This document shows positions 16,625-23,887 of a stretch of DNA of 64,000 bases, one piece after another. Positions within the stretch are counted from its first letter, which is position 1, and each line of letters opens with the position of its first letter. Below the pieces are notes generated by a model. The model made no database searches and was not told the origin of the DNA. It saw only the letters and a list, made by a program, of their open reading frames with translations. The DNA is from Burkholderia pseudomultivorans (GTDB lineage Bacteria; Pseudomonadota; Gammaproteobacteria; Burkholderiales; Burkholderiaceae). The position numbers were made by a program, and so were the translations under genes. The stretch spans positions 1,860,001-1,924,000 of the forward strand of contig NZ_CP013377.1 of the NCBI RefSeq assembly GCF_001718415.1, given 5' to 3'.

Positions 16625-17461
16625 ATGCTGAAGCGCAGGTTGTTTTCGCTGTTGTTGCTGACGGTTTGCCTGATCGGACAGCGCGCGTCGGCGCAGTCCA
16701 CGCTCGAACTCGCGACCGGCGGCACGCCCCGCTCCTTTACGCCGCAGGCGCTGCTCGCGCGCCCCGACGCCGTCGAAATCCACGTGCCGCGCGACATCGC
16801 GTACGGCACGCCGATGAACTTCCGCGCCGTGCCGCTGGCCGACTTGCTCGGCGACACGCCGCTGCCCGAGGACGGCGTGCTCGAAACGCGGGCGGCCGAC
16901 GGCTTCGCCGCGCAGCTGCCGACGCGTCTCGTGCGCAGCCGCGCATCGGCTGGCGCCGTCGCGTGGCTCGCGATCGAAGACCCCGCGCACCCGTGGCCGG
17001 CGCTGCCGGGCAAGACGGTCAGCGCGGGGCCGTTCTATCTCGTGTGGCTCGGCCCGAAGGCCTCGACGGTGCGCGGCGAACAATGGCCGTACCAGATCGT
17101 GCGCATCACGATCGAAGCGTCGCCGCTCGCGCGCTGGCCTTCGCTCGCGGTCGATCCGGCGCTGCCCGCCGACGACCCGGCCCGCGCGGGCCAGCGCCTG
17201 TTCGTCACGCAATGCCTCGCATGCCACCGCATCGACGGCGCGGGCAGCAGCGATGCCGGCCCCGACCTGAACACGCCGATGAATCCGGTCGAATACTTCC
17301 AGCCTGCCGCGCTGCGCCGCTATATCCGCAACCCCGCATCGGTGCGCGACTGGCCGGGCCGCGTGATGCCGGCGTTTCCGCCGGAACAGCTGAGCGACGT
17401 CGAGCTCGACCGGATCGTCGCGTATCTCGCATATATGGCGCGGCGCAAGGCGGGGCGCTGA
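16625..17461 (+). CDS. Exported hybrid c-type cytochrome with N-terminal molybdopterin-fold-like domain
   Basis: 278 residues. A signal peptide (LFSLLLLTVCLIGQRASAQ) precedes the mature protein. About residues 25-165 resemble the non-catalytic sulfite-oxidase-fold domain seen in small periplasmic molybdopterin-like proteins (MNFRAVPLADLL, VAWLAIEDPAHPWPALPG, GPFYLVWLGPK); I see no Moco-binding Cys, so the resemblance is structural only. The C-terminal domain (about 180-278) is a monohaem cytochrome c with CLACH and the distal Met in PGRVMPAFPPEQLSD. It lies 184 bp after the propeller protein on the same strand. The gap suggests that it may have its own promoter, so a link to PNAG is uncertain. 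Confidence 0.85.
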   Translation: MLKRRLFSLLLLTVCLIGQRASAQSTLELATGGTPRSFTPQALLARPDAVEIHVPRDIAYGTPMNFRAVPLADLLGDTPLPEDGVLETRAADGFAAQLPTRLVRSRASAGAVAWLAIEDPAHPWPALPGKTVSAGPFYLVWLGPKASTVRGEQWPYQIVRITIEASPLARWPSLAVDPALPADDPARAGQRLFVTQCLACHRIDGAGSSDAGPDLNTPMNPVEYFQPAALRRYIRNPASVRDWPGRVMPAFPPEQLSDVELDRIVAYLAYMARRKAGR

Positions 17462-17557
17462 TCGAAATATTTCGGCGGACGATGTTGTCGACTATCCGAG
17501 CGATGATCTCGCCGCGGTACTTAACGCGCACGGCAGATGGCACTACGCGCACAAGGA

Positions 17558-17585
17558 CGGACGGCCGTCCGCAACCGGCCGTCCG
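17558..17585. terminator. Hairpin between convergent genes
   Basis: CGGACGGCC (17558-17566) pairs with GGCCGTCCG (17577-17585) around a 10-nt loop. It sits 5 bp past the end of the minus-strand amidohydrolase gene and about 100 bp past the cytochrome gene. There is no strong T-run, so it is a probable rho-assisted or weak bidirectional terminator. Confidence 0.5.
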
Positions 17586-17590
17586 CTTCA

Positions 17591-18859
17591 TCAAGCGTCG
17601 GCTTCCTGCGCGCTGCGCAGCACCGCTCGCAGCAGCACGTCGGCGCCGGCCGCCGCCCACTCGGGTGTGATCGCCTCGGCCTCGTTGTGGCTCAGCCCGT
17701 CGACGCACGGCACGAAGATCATCCCGGTCGGCGCGACGCGCGCGACATAGCAGGCATCGTGGCCCGCACCCGACACGATGTCCATGTGCGACAGCCCGAG
17801 CGCTTGCGCCGCGTCGCGCACCGCGTCGATGCAGCGCGGCGCGAACGGCACCGGCGGATACCTGAAGATCTGCTCGATCTGCGCGCCGAGGCCGGCCTCG
17901 GCCGCCACCTTCGCGAGTTCGGCGCGCAGTTCCGCATCGAGTGCGTCGAGCACCGCGTCGTCCGGATGACGGAACTCGACCGTGAAGAAGCAGCCGCCCG
18001 GCACCGTGTTGCGCGAATTCGGGCGCGCCTCGATCATGCCGACCGTCGCGCGCGCATGCGGCGCGTGCCGGCGGCCCAGCGCGTCGACGAACGTGATCAT
18101 CCGCGCCGCACCCACCAGCGTGTCGCGACGGAATTCCATCGGCGTCGTGCCCGCGTGCGCGTCGACGCCCGTCAGCGTTACCTCGTACCAGCGCTGCCCC
18201 TGTCCGGCCGTCACGACGCCGATGGTGCGGCCGGCCCGTTCGAGGATCGCGCCCTGCTCGATATGCAGTTCGTAGGCGGCATGCACCGGATAGCCGCCGA
18301 CGGGCTCGGGCCCGGCGTAGCCGATCCGTTCGAGTTCTTCGCCGATCGTCCTGCCCGCGCTGTCGGTGCGCGACAGTCCGTATTCGAGCGTATAGACGCC
18401 CGAGAACACGCCGGCCGACACCATCGCCGGCGCGAAGCGCGAGCCTTCCTCGTTGGTCCAGATCACGACATCGATCGGCCGCTCGGTCTCGATGCCCGCG
18501 TCGTTCAGCGCGCGCACGACTTCGAGGCCGCCCAGCACCCCGTAGATGCCGTCGTAGCGGCCGCCGGTCGGCTGCGAGTCGGCGTGCGAGCCCGTCATCA
18601 CCGGCGCGGCATCGGGATTGCGGCCGGCGCGGCGCGCGAACACGTTGCCCATCCGGTCGACCCGCACCGTGCAGCCGGCGTCGCGCGCCCACTGCACGAA
18701 CAGGTCGCGCGACTCGCGGTCGAGGTCGGTCAGCGCCAGACGACAGACGCCGCCCTTCGGCGTCGCGCCGATCTGCGCCATGCGTTCGAGCGAAGCCCAC
18801 AGCCGCTCGCCGTTCACGCGCGGCGCGCCTACCTGCGCGGTTGCCTGGTCGTCATGCAT
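17591..18859 (-). CDS. M20-family N-carbamoyl-L-amino acid hydrolase, AtcC-like
   Basis: 422 residues. Motifs of the carbamoylase/allantoate amidohydrolase branch of M20 are clear: TGSHADSQPTGGRYDGIYGVLGGLEV (metal ligands), IWTNEEGSRFAPAM (Glu pair), YELHIEQGAIL, HAGTTPMEFRRD (dimerisation lid) and SGAGHDACYVAR. These enzymes hydrolyse N-carbamoyl amino acids to amino acid, CO2 and ammonia. The start at 18859 overlaps the upstream ATC-hydrolase-like gene by 8 nt. That partnership is the one known from Pseudomonas atcB-atcC, where the second enzyme converts N-carbamoyl-L-cysteine to L-cysteine, so that substrate is the best guess. Sequence alone cannot exclude beta-ureidopropionate or other carbamoyl substrates. 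Confidence 0.9.
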   Translation of the reverse strand: MHDDQATAQVGAPRVNGERLWASLERMAQIGATPKGGVCRLALTDLDRESRDLFVQWARDAGCTVRVDRMGNVFARRAGRNPDAAPVMTGSHADSQPTGGRYDGIYGVLGGLEVVRALNDAGIETERPIDVVIWTNEEGSRFAPAMVSAGVFSGVYTLEYGLSRTDSAGRTIGEELERIGYAGPEPVGGYPVHAAYELHIEQGAILERAGRTIGVVTAGQGQRWYEVTLTGVDAHAGTTPMEFRRDTLVGAARMITFVDALGRRHAPHARATVGMIEARPNSRNTVPGGCFFTVEFRHPDDAVLDALDAELRAELAKVAAEAGLGAQIEQIFRYPPVPFAPRCIDAVRDAAQALGLSHMDIVSGAGHDACYVARVAPTGMIFVPCVDGLSHNEAEAITPEWAAAGADVLLRAVLRSAQEADA

Positions 18860-19388
18860 TGCCGTCCTCCGGCGCGGCGTCGCGCGACGTGCGTTGCAAT
18901 TCATATCGGAAGTCGCAGCGCTTGCCGCCCTGCATGATCGTGCTGGTGCGCGTCAGCGCGATGCGCGGATCGTAGCCTTCGATGAAATGGCTGTCGCGCG
19001 CGCAGCTCAGCAGGTGACCGATCTCGCCGAGCCCCATCGCGTGGTACATCTCCGCATAGCTGCAGCGATGCACGTCGTAGTCGTAGTGCGCATCGTCCGC
19101 GCGGCGCACCTCGACGTCGAGCGCATCGTCCTTCTCCCACAGCACCTGCAGCGCGATGAACGACTGCACGCTCGTGCCGTCGGGCTCCTGCGCGGCGAAC
19201 GTGCGGCCTGCCTCGACGGCCGCGCCGCGTACGGCTTCCGCGATGACGGCCTGCGCGCGTTCGGTGCCGAATTCGCGCTTCATGATCTCGTAGATCGGCT
19301 TGATGATTTCCGCTTCGATGCGGCGCCGCGCGAGGATGCCGAGGCGCGTGTCTTCGGGGGTGGTCGGGGTCTTGGTGGGTTCGGTCAT
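18852..19388 (-). CDS. L-2-amino-thiazoline-4-carboxylate hydrolase family protein, AtcB-like
   Basis: 178 residues. The diagnostic segments are GILARRRIEAEIIKPIYEIM (about 20-39), ERAQAVIAEAVRGAAVEAGR and DYDVHRCSYAEMYHAMGLGEIG, with a late LLSCARDSHFIEGYDP. They match the small ATC-hydrolase family, which opens a thiazoline ring to give a carbamoyl- or thio-amino acid. The start at 19388 (MTEPTKTP) is chosen over 19448 because the upstream extension would be read through the hairpin repeats. It follows the repeat array and overlaps the carbamoylase gene, so the two act in sequence. Substrate by analogy: 2-amino-thiazoline-4-carboxylate or another cyclic urea- or thiourea-like compound. Confidence 0.83.
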   Translation of the reverse strand: MTEPTKTPTTPEDTRLGILARRRIEAEIIKPIYEIMKREFGTERAQAVIAEAVRGAAVEAGRTFAAQEPDGTSVQSFIALQVLWEKDDALDVEVRRADDAHYDYDVHRCSYAEMYHAMGLGEIGHLLSCARDSHFIEGYDPRIALTRTSTIMQGGKRCDFRYELQRTSRDAAPEDGNA

Positions 19389-19406
19389 GGAATTGTCTCG
19401 ATTGTC

Positions 19407-19538
19407 GGTCCAAGTTAGCGCTTTAGCGCTTACTTGGACCCCATGCAAAGCTGTCGGTCCGAGTTAGCGCTTTAGCGCTTACTCGGGCCCCATGCAAAGC
19501 TGTCGGTCCGAGTTGGCGCTTCAGCGCTTACTCGGACC
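19407..19538 (-). repeat. Three tandem 49-bp hairpin repeats between binding-protein and hydrolase genes
   Basis: Hairpins lie at 19407-19440, 19456-19489 and 19505-19538, each of 34 nt. Arms such as GGTCCAAGTTAGCGCT pair with AGCGCTTACTTGGACC around a 2-nt loop. A constant 15-nt spacer, CCATGCAAAGCTGTC, separates them, giving an exact 49-bp period. Copies differ in compensating or wobble fashion (A-T in copy 1 is G-C in copies 2 and 3; GGTCC pairs with GGGCC by G-U in copy 2), which argues for selection on RNA structure. The array starts 19 bp after the binding-protein stop and ends 18 bp before the hydrolase start. Likely roles are 3'-end protection of the binding-protein mRNA, partial termination, or a processing site. 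Confidence 0.85.
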
Positions 19539-19558
19539 CCATGCAAAGCTGTCGTCCT

Positions 19559-20725
19559 TTACTTCGCCGTGGTGCGCGCGCCGCCGAGCACATCGACGAC
19601 AGTCCACTTCCCGCCGCGCACCTGATAGATCGTGAACGCCGGATTCTTCAGGTTGCCTTCCTTGTCGAATGCGATCTCGCCCGTCACGCCCGGCCGGTCG
19701 ATCTCGCGCACGGCGGCGACCAGCTTCGCCGGCTGCGTCGTGCCGGCCTTCTGCGCAGCCGCGATCAGCGTGGCGGCCGCGTCGTACGCAAACGGCGCAT
19801 GCAGTTCGATCGGCGCGCGGAAACGCGCCTGGTACTGCGCGTCGAACGCCTTGCCGCCCGGCATCCGGTCGAGCGGCAGGCCCGGTTCGAGCGCGGTCAC
19901 GCCGTCGCCGTCCTTGCCTGCGAGCGACAGGAAGGTCTGGCTCACGAAACCGCCCGCGCCGAGCAGCGGCGCGTTCACGCCGAGCTGGCGCATCCGGCGT
20001 GCGATCGGCGCGGCCTGCGCATCGAGCCCGCCGAAGAACACCAGATCCGCGCGTTTGCCCTTGATCGCGGTCAGCACGCCGCTGAAGTCGGTCGTCTTGT
20101 CGTTCACGTACTGGCGATCGACGATCGTGCCGCCGTTCGCCTGCACGCCCTTGATGAACTGGTCGGCCAGCCCCGCGCCGAACGACGTGCGATCGTCGAT
20201 CACCGCGATGCGCTTCGCCTTCAGCGTCTTCACCGCGTAGGCGCCCGTGAAGTTGCCGCCCGCATCGTCGTGACCCATGATGCGGAAGGCCGTCGCGTAG
20301 CCCTGCTGCGTGTACTGATGGCCCGTCGACGCCGGCGCGATCTGCGGAATGCCCGCGTCGCGATAGACGCGCGACGCCGGCACGCTGCAGCCCGTGTTCC
20401 AGTGGCCGACGACGCCGATCACGTGCTGGTCGACGAGCTGCTGCGCAACCGCGACGGCCGTGCGCGGGTCGGACTGGTCGTCGGCTGCGACGAGCTTGTA
20501 CACGACGGGCTTGCCGCCGATGGTCGGATGCTTCGCGTTCGCGTCGTCGATCGCGAGTTGCGCACCGTCCTGCAGGTCCTTGCCGATCCGCGCCGACGGG
20601 CCGGTCAGCGGTGCGGCCAGGCCGATCAGGATCGTCTGGGGCGCGGATTGCGCGAACGCGGGAACGGAGGCGATCAGGGCGGCCGCGGAGAATGCGACGC
20701 CGGCGGAGAAGAAAGCGGTTTTCAT
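19559..20725 (-). CDS. Branched-chain-type ABC transporter periplasmic binding protein
   Basis: 388 residues with a signal peptide (FSAAALIASVPAFAQ, cleavage near residue 26). The mature protein is a type I periplasmic binding fold of the LivJ group: ILIGLAAPLTGPSARIGKDLQDGAQLAIDDAN, VGHWNTGCSVPASRVYRDAGIPQIAPAST, RIAVIDDRTSFGAGLADQF. The ligand would be an amino acid or related amide. No permease or ATPase genes adjoin it, so it must share a Liv-type transporter encoded elsewhere. It is first in the minus-strand unit with the AtcB- and AtcC-like genes, followed by the hairpin array, which may let it be made in excess. It is divergent from a LysR gene that probably controls it. Confidence 0.92.
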   Translation of the reverse strand: MKTAFFSAGVAFSAAALIASVPAFAQSAPQTILIGLAAPLTGPSARIGKDLQDGAQLAIDDANAKHPTIGGKPVVYKLVAADDQSDPRTAVAVAQQLVDQHVIGVVGHWNTGCSVPASRVYRDAGIPQIAPASTGHQYTQQGYATAFRIMGHDDAGGNFTGAYAVKTLKAKRIAVIDDRTSFGAGLADQFIKGVQANGGTIVDRQYVNDKTTDFSGVLTAIKGKRADLVFFGGLDAQAAPIARRMRQLGVNAPLLGAGGFVSQTFLSLAGKDGDGVTALEPGLPLDRMPGGKAFDAQYQARFRAPIELHAPFAYDAAATLIAAAQKAGTTQPAKLVAAVREIDRPGVTGEIAFDKEGNLKNPAFTIYQVRGGKWTVVDVLGGARTTAK

Positions 20726-20901
20726 GTGCGGGATCGGTCTATCGGATCAAAACATGAAAAATATTAAAGAATCAGACTCCGCACCCCAAATACTCAATTG
20801 TTGGATGCTTATGCCGTTCTCGACACAATAAACCAACTACATGAAAACACGATGATTTTTCTTCTTGTCGCTTACCCTGATTTTTCTATAAAATTCGATA
20901 C

Positions 20902-21798
20902 ATGAAAAATATCGAACAATTGCCTCACGATCCGCCGCTGCGGGCCGTCCGCGCGTTCGAGGCATTCGCGCGTCTCGGGTCGGTCACGGCGGCGGCGAGC
21001 GAACTCGACATCACGCCGTCCGCGGTCAGCCATCAGCTGCAACTGCTCGACGCGTTCATCCAGACGCCGCTGACGGTCCGCGAAGGCCGGCTGCTCGCGC
21101 TGACCGACGAAGGGCGCGACTACTACCGCTCGATCAGCGCCGCGTTCTCGGTGCTGCGCAGCGCGACGCGCTTCGTGCGCGATCGCTCGTCGCTGCGGCA
21201 GATCACGATCAGCCTGATACCGCTGTTCGGCATCGGCTGGTTCATTCCGCGCCTGCATGCGTTTCTCGCCGACAACACGGACGTCGACGTGACCGTGCTG
21301 TATGCGCACCACCGCAACTATCGCAGCGATGCATCCGACCTATCGATTCGCTTCGGCACCGGCGACTGGCCCGGCTATCGCTGCGAGCGGCTCGTGCCGG
21401 GCGCGATGGTGCCGATGTGCAGCCCGTCGTTCCTGCAGCGTCACGGGCCGTTCCGCACGCCGGCCGATCTTGCACAGGCGCCGCTCGTGCACGACGAGGA
21501 TCGCAGCGCATGGGTCAACTGGCTGCAGGGCGCCGGCGTGCGGCACGTGTCGCACGCGGTCGGACCGATGTTCGAGGACGGGCAGCTCACGCTGAGCGCG
21601 GCGCGCGCGGATCTCGGCGTCGCGCTGCTGCGTGCGCCGCTGGTCGAGCGCGAACTGGCGAGCGGCGAGCTCGTGAAGCTGTTCGATCACGCGCTCGACG
21701 ACGGGCGCGATTACTACCTGTGTACGCGCGAGGACGCGGACATGCCGGATGGGGCGAGGCGGCTGGCGGAATGGTTGAGGGAGATGGCGGGGGTGTGA
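20902..21798 (+). CDS. LysR-family regulator, GcvA-like, divergent from the atc-like operon
   Basis: 298 residues. The N-terminal winged helix-turn-helix (about 10-70: LRAVRAFEAFARLGSVTAAASELDITPSAVSHQLQLLD) is typical of the GcvA/AmpR branch. An effector-binding domain follows (about 95-295: ISLIPLFGIGWFIPRLHAFLADNTDVDVTV, LSIRFGTGDWPGYRCERL). Divergent orientation, with 176 bp between its start and that of the binding-protein gene, makes the binding protein and the AtcB/AtcC-like enzymes the likely targets. The intergenic region is AT-rich and contains short inverted T-N11-A type elements, but I could not single out one operator. The inducer is probably the imported thiazoline or carbamoyl compound. 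Confidence 0.92.
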   Translation: MKNIEQLPHDPPLRAVRAFEAFARLGSVTAAASELDITPSAVSHQLQLLDAFIQTPLTVREGRLLALTDEGRDYYRSISAAFSVLRSATRFVRDRSSLRQITISLIPLFGIGWFIPRLHAFLADNTDVDVTVLYAHHRNYRSDASDLSIRFGTGDWPGYRCERLVPGAMVPMCSPSFLQRHGPFRTPADLAQAPLVHDEDRSAWVNWLQGAGVRHVSHAVGPMFEDGQLTLSAARADLGVALLRAPLVERELASGELVKLFDHALDDGRDYYLCTREDADMPDGARRLAEWLREMAGV

Positions 21799-21858
21799 GC
21801 AGCGCGCCATTTCGGTTGAGCAAGCTGCGGCCCGTCTCTTGCACGTCGACATCTACAT

Positions 21859-21882
21859 ATATATGATATGCATATCATATAT
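21859..21882. promoter_or_regulatory. 24-bp perfect AT-rich palindrome, antitoxin operator
   Basis: A perfect palindrome centred between 21870 and 21871 (core GATATGCATATC, flanked by ATATAT repeats). It ends one base before the GGAGG ribosome site (21884-21888) of the antitoxin gene. Ribbon-helix-helix antitoxins autoregulate through such sites, so a bound antitoxin-toxin complex would block both the promoter and the ribosome site. Confidence 0.75.
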
Positions 21883-21893
21883 CGGAGGCGAAA

Positions 21894-22112
21894 ATGGGCC
21901 GAATTCTGGTGGATCTGTCAGACGGCCAGCTCGACGAGCTGGCCGTCATCGTCGAGACTGAGCATCGCCCTCGCGCCGCGATCATTCGCGATGCGATCAA
22001 TGCCTACATTGCTCTACACAAGCGCCCGCTCGCCGACGACGTCTTCGGTCTCTGGAAAGATCGCACCGTCGACGGGCTCGCTTATCAGGAAAAACTGCGC
22101 TCGGAATGGTAA
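21894..22112 (+). CDS. Type II antitoxin, ribbon-helix-helix family
   Basis: 72 residues with GGAGG 5 nt before ATG 21894. The N-terminal half (MGRILVDLSDGQLDELAVIVETEHRPRAAIIRDAINAYI) is a short beta-strand followed by two helices, the CopG/MetJ-like DNA-binding fold. The C-terminal half (VFGLWKDRTVDGLAYQEKLRSEW) is the extended toxin-binding tail typical of VapB-type antitoxins; FGLWKDR... is a common toxin-contacting segment. It overlaps the PIN toxin gene by 7 nt. Autoregulation through the palindrome just upstream is expected. Chromosomal copies of this kind are common and may simply be plasmid-like stabilisers. Confidence 0.9.
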   Translation: MGRILVDLSDGQLDELAVIVETEHRPRAAIIRDAINAYIALHKRPLADDVFGLWKDRTVDGLAYQEKLRSEW

Positions 22113-22471
22113 AAGCTCTCTTCGACACCAACATCCTGATCGACTACCTGGGCGGCGTGGAATCCGCCCGCCTGGAACTCGGCCGCTACGACTATCGTGC
22201 GATCAGCACCATTACGTGGATGGAAGTTCTGGTCGGTACGACCGCAGATGACGAAGGCCCGATCCGCGCGTGGCTCTCGTCATTCGACGTGATCCCGCTC
22301 GACGGTACGGTTGCCGGCCGCGCTGTGACCATTCGCAAGGAGCGCCGCATTCGCCTGCCGGACGCGATCGTCTGGGCATCGGCCCAGGTAAACGGGCTGC
22401 TGCTCGTGTCGCGTAACACGAAGGACTTTCCGGCAACGGAACCCGGCATCCGGGTGCCTTATCAGGTCTGA
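22106..22471 (+). CDS. VapC-like PIN-domain toxin
   Basis: 121 residues. All four acidic residues of the PIN active site are present: Asp7 (FDTNILIDYL), Glu40 (TWMEVLVG), Asp86 (LPDAIVWASA) and Asp107 (NTKDFP). It should be a Mg-dependent ribonuclease, neutralised by the product of the overlapping upstream gene. The length is normal and there is no sign of inactivation. RNA target unknown; several VapC proteins cut tRNA or rRNA. The module sits alone between a LysR gene and an acetyltransferase, with no mobile-element remnants visible. Confidence 0.92.
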   Translation: MVKALFDTNILIDYLGGVESARLELGRYDYRAISTITWMEVLVGTTADDEGPIRAWLSSFDVIPLDGTVAGRAVTIRKERRIRLPDAIVWASAQVNGLLLVSRNTKDFPATEPGIRVPYQV

Positions 22472-22521
22472 GCCAGCGCGCGTTGTTCGCGCTCCACACG
22501 ATCGAAGCCCGCCGAAGCGGT

Positions 22522-22956
22522 TCAGCTGTCGGAACCCATATCAAACCGCTTCTGCAGGAAATAGCGGGTGTGTCCGGCAGGAAAATCGGCCAGTTCGCCG
22601 AATACGACGAACCCGAGCCGCTCGTAAAGCCGCCGCGCATCGGGATTGAACGTATCGATCCACGCAGCGATGCATCCTCTGCTTATCGCAATTTGCTCGG
22701 CGCGCGCCAGCAGGTCGGACGCATAGCCCTGTCCGCGCACATGCTCCGCGACCCATAGCCACTTGACGAACAACCAACCCCATCCAGTGCTGCCGATCAG
22801 ACCGCCAACGCGATCGTCGGCTTCCCCGATCGCAATGGCCAGATCCTGATGGTTCGCCGGCCCTTTCGTTCGGGCATTGAACGCGGCCAGCCCATCTCCC
22901 ACCAGACTGGAAAACGATGGCGATACGTCATCGAGAACGATCAGCGGCTTTTTCAT
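22522..22956 (-). CDS. GNAT-family N-acetyltransferase
   Basis: 144 residues. The acetyl-CoA-binding motif is WLWVAEHVRGQGYASDLLARAEQIAISRG (about 65-95), and the closing motif is AWIDTFNPDARRLYERLGFVVFGELADFPAGHTRYFLQKRF. The start at 22956 (MKKPLIVLDD) is selected because the upstream frame lacks the fold. It is transcribed towards the VapC gene, with only 50 bp between the two stops. Substrate unknown; family members acetylate small amines, aminoglycosides or protein N-termini. Confidence 0.82.
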   Translation of the reverse strand: MKKPLIVLDDVSPSFSSLVGDGLAAFNARTKGPANHQDLAIAIGEADDRVGGLIGSTGWGWLFVKWLWVAEHVRGQGYASDLLARAEQIAISRGCIAAWIDTFNPDARRLYERLGFVVFGELADFPAGHTRYFLQKRFDMGSDS

Positions 22957-23211
22957 GAAGTCCTTCGGTATCGAGGGGATGAAAACAACAAAATGCCGAT
23001 GCAGTGTCCGTCCATTGTATGGCCTCGCGAGCGGTCGTCCAGCGCACCTCTGGCCAAGCGCTTCCCCAGCCGCAAGACGCACGATCACCCAGGCCGCACC
23101 CCACATAGAATTTCCCGATGCCTCGGATTAAAACAAGCAATTTCACAAGCTCGGGGTGAACCCGGATACTGGCAACACTCCATTCACACCTGACGCAAAG
23201 GAAATCACAAG

Positions 23212-23775
23212 ATGCCGATCATCAACACCCAAATCAAACCGTTCAAGGCAACCGCATACCATAACGGCGATTTCGTGACCGTGACCGAAGAGAACTTCAA
23301 GGGCAAGTGGTCCGTCGTCGTGTTCTACCCGGCCGACTTCACGTTCGTCTGCCCGACCGAGCTGGGCGACCTCGCCGACCGTTACGCGGAATTCCAGAAA
23401 CTGGGTGTCGAAATCTACGGCGTGTCGACCGACACGCACTTCACGCACAAGGCATGGCACGACACGTCGGACACGATCGGCAAGATCAAGTATCCGCTGA
23501 TCGGCGACCCGACGCTCACGCTGTCGCGCAACTTCGACGTGCTGATCGAGGAAGAAGGGATGGCGCTGCGCGGTACGTTCGTGATCAACCCGGAAGGCGA
23601 GATCAAGCTGTGCGAAATCCACGACAACGGCATCGGCCGCGACGCGGGCGAACTGCTGCGCAAGGTGCAGGCCGCGCAATATATCGCCGCTCACCCGGGT
23701 GAAGTGTGCCCGGCCAAGTGGACGCCGGGTGCGGAAACGCTGACCCCGTCGCTCGACCTGATCGGCAAGATCTGA
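23212..23775 (+). CDS. ahpC: AhpC: 2-Cys peroxiredoxin (alkyl hydroperoxide reductase subunit C)
   Basis: 187 residues, the usual length. The peroxidatic Cys47 is in [16 protein letters not shown] and the resolving Cys166 in [12 protein letters not shown]-type and C-terminal features place it in the AhpC/Prx1 group. It reduces H2O2, organic peroxides and peroxynitrite, and is re-reduced by AhpF. The start follows AAGGAAA at 8 nt spacing. The 255-bp upstream region, shared with the divergent acetyltransferase gene, includes a TTCAC-N9-GTGAA inverted repeat near 23140-23160 and probably the promoter. Induction by OxyR is usual in beta-proteobacteria, but I could not identify the box reliably. 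Confidence 0.97.
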   Translation: MPIINTQIKPFKATAYHNGDFVTVTEENFKGKWSVVVFYPADFTFVCPTELGDLADRYAEFQKLGVEIYGVSTDTHFTHKAWHDTSDTIGKIKYPLIGDPTLTLSRNFDVLIEEEGMALRGTFVINPEGEIKLCEIHDNGIGRDAGELLRKVQAAQYIAAHPGEVCPAKWTPGAETLTPSLDLIGKI

Positions 23776-23887
23776 CGATCGCCCGGCGCGCCATGCGCGC
23801 CGTCGCGGGCCGCCGCCTCGCGCGGCCCGCGCCCTCCTCCGGCACGACGTGCCCGACCATAACAATCGATACGGAATCCGAATCGCC

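Noticed and set aside
17561..17586. Direct repeat GGCCGTCCGC twice
   Set aside because: Explained by the palindromic stem of the terminator-like hairpin; not a separate repeat.
19407..19538. CRISPR array
   Set aside because: Only three units, constant spacer sequence, strong internal hairpin and no cas genes; a tandem hairpin repeat, not CRISPR.
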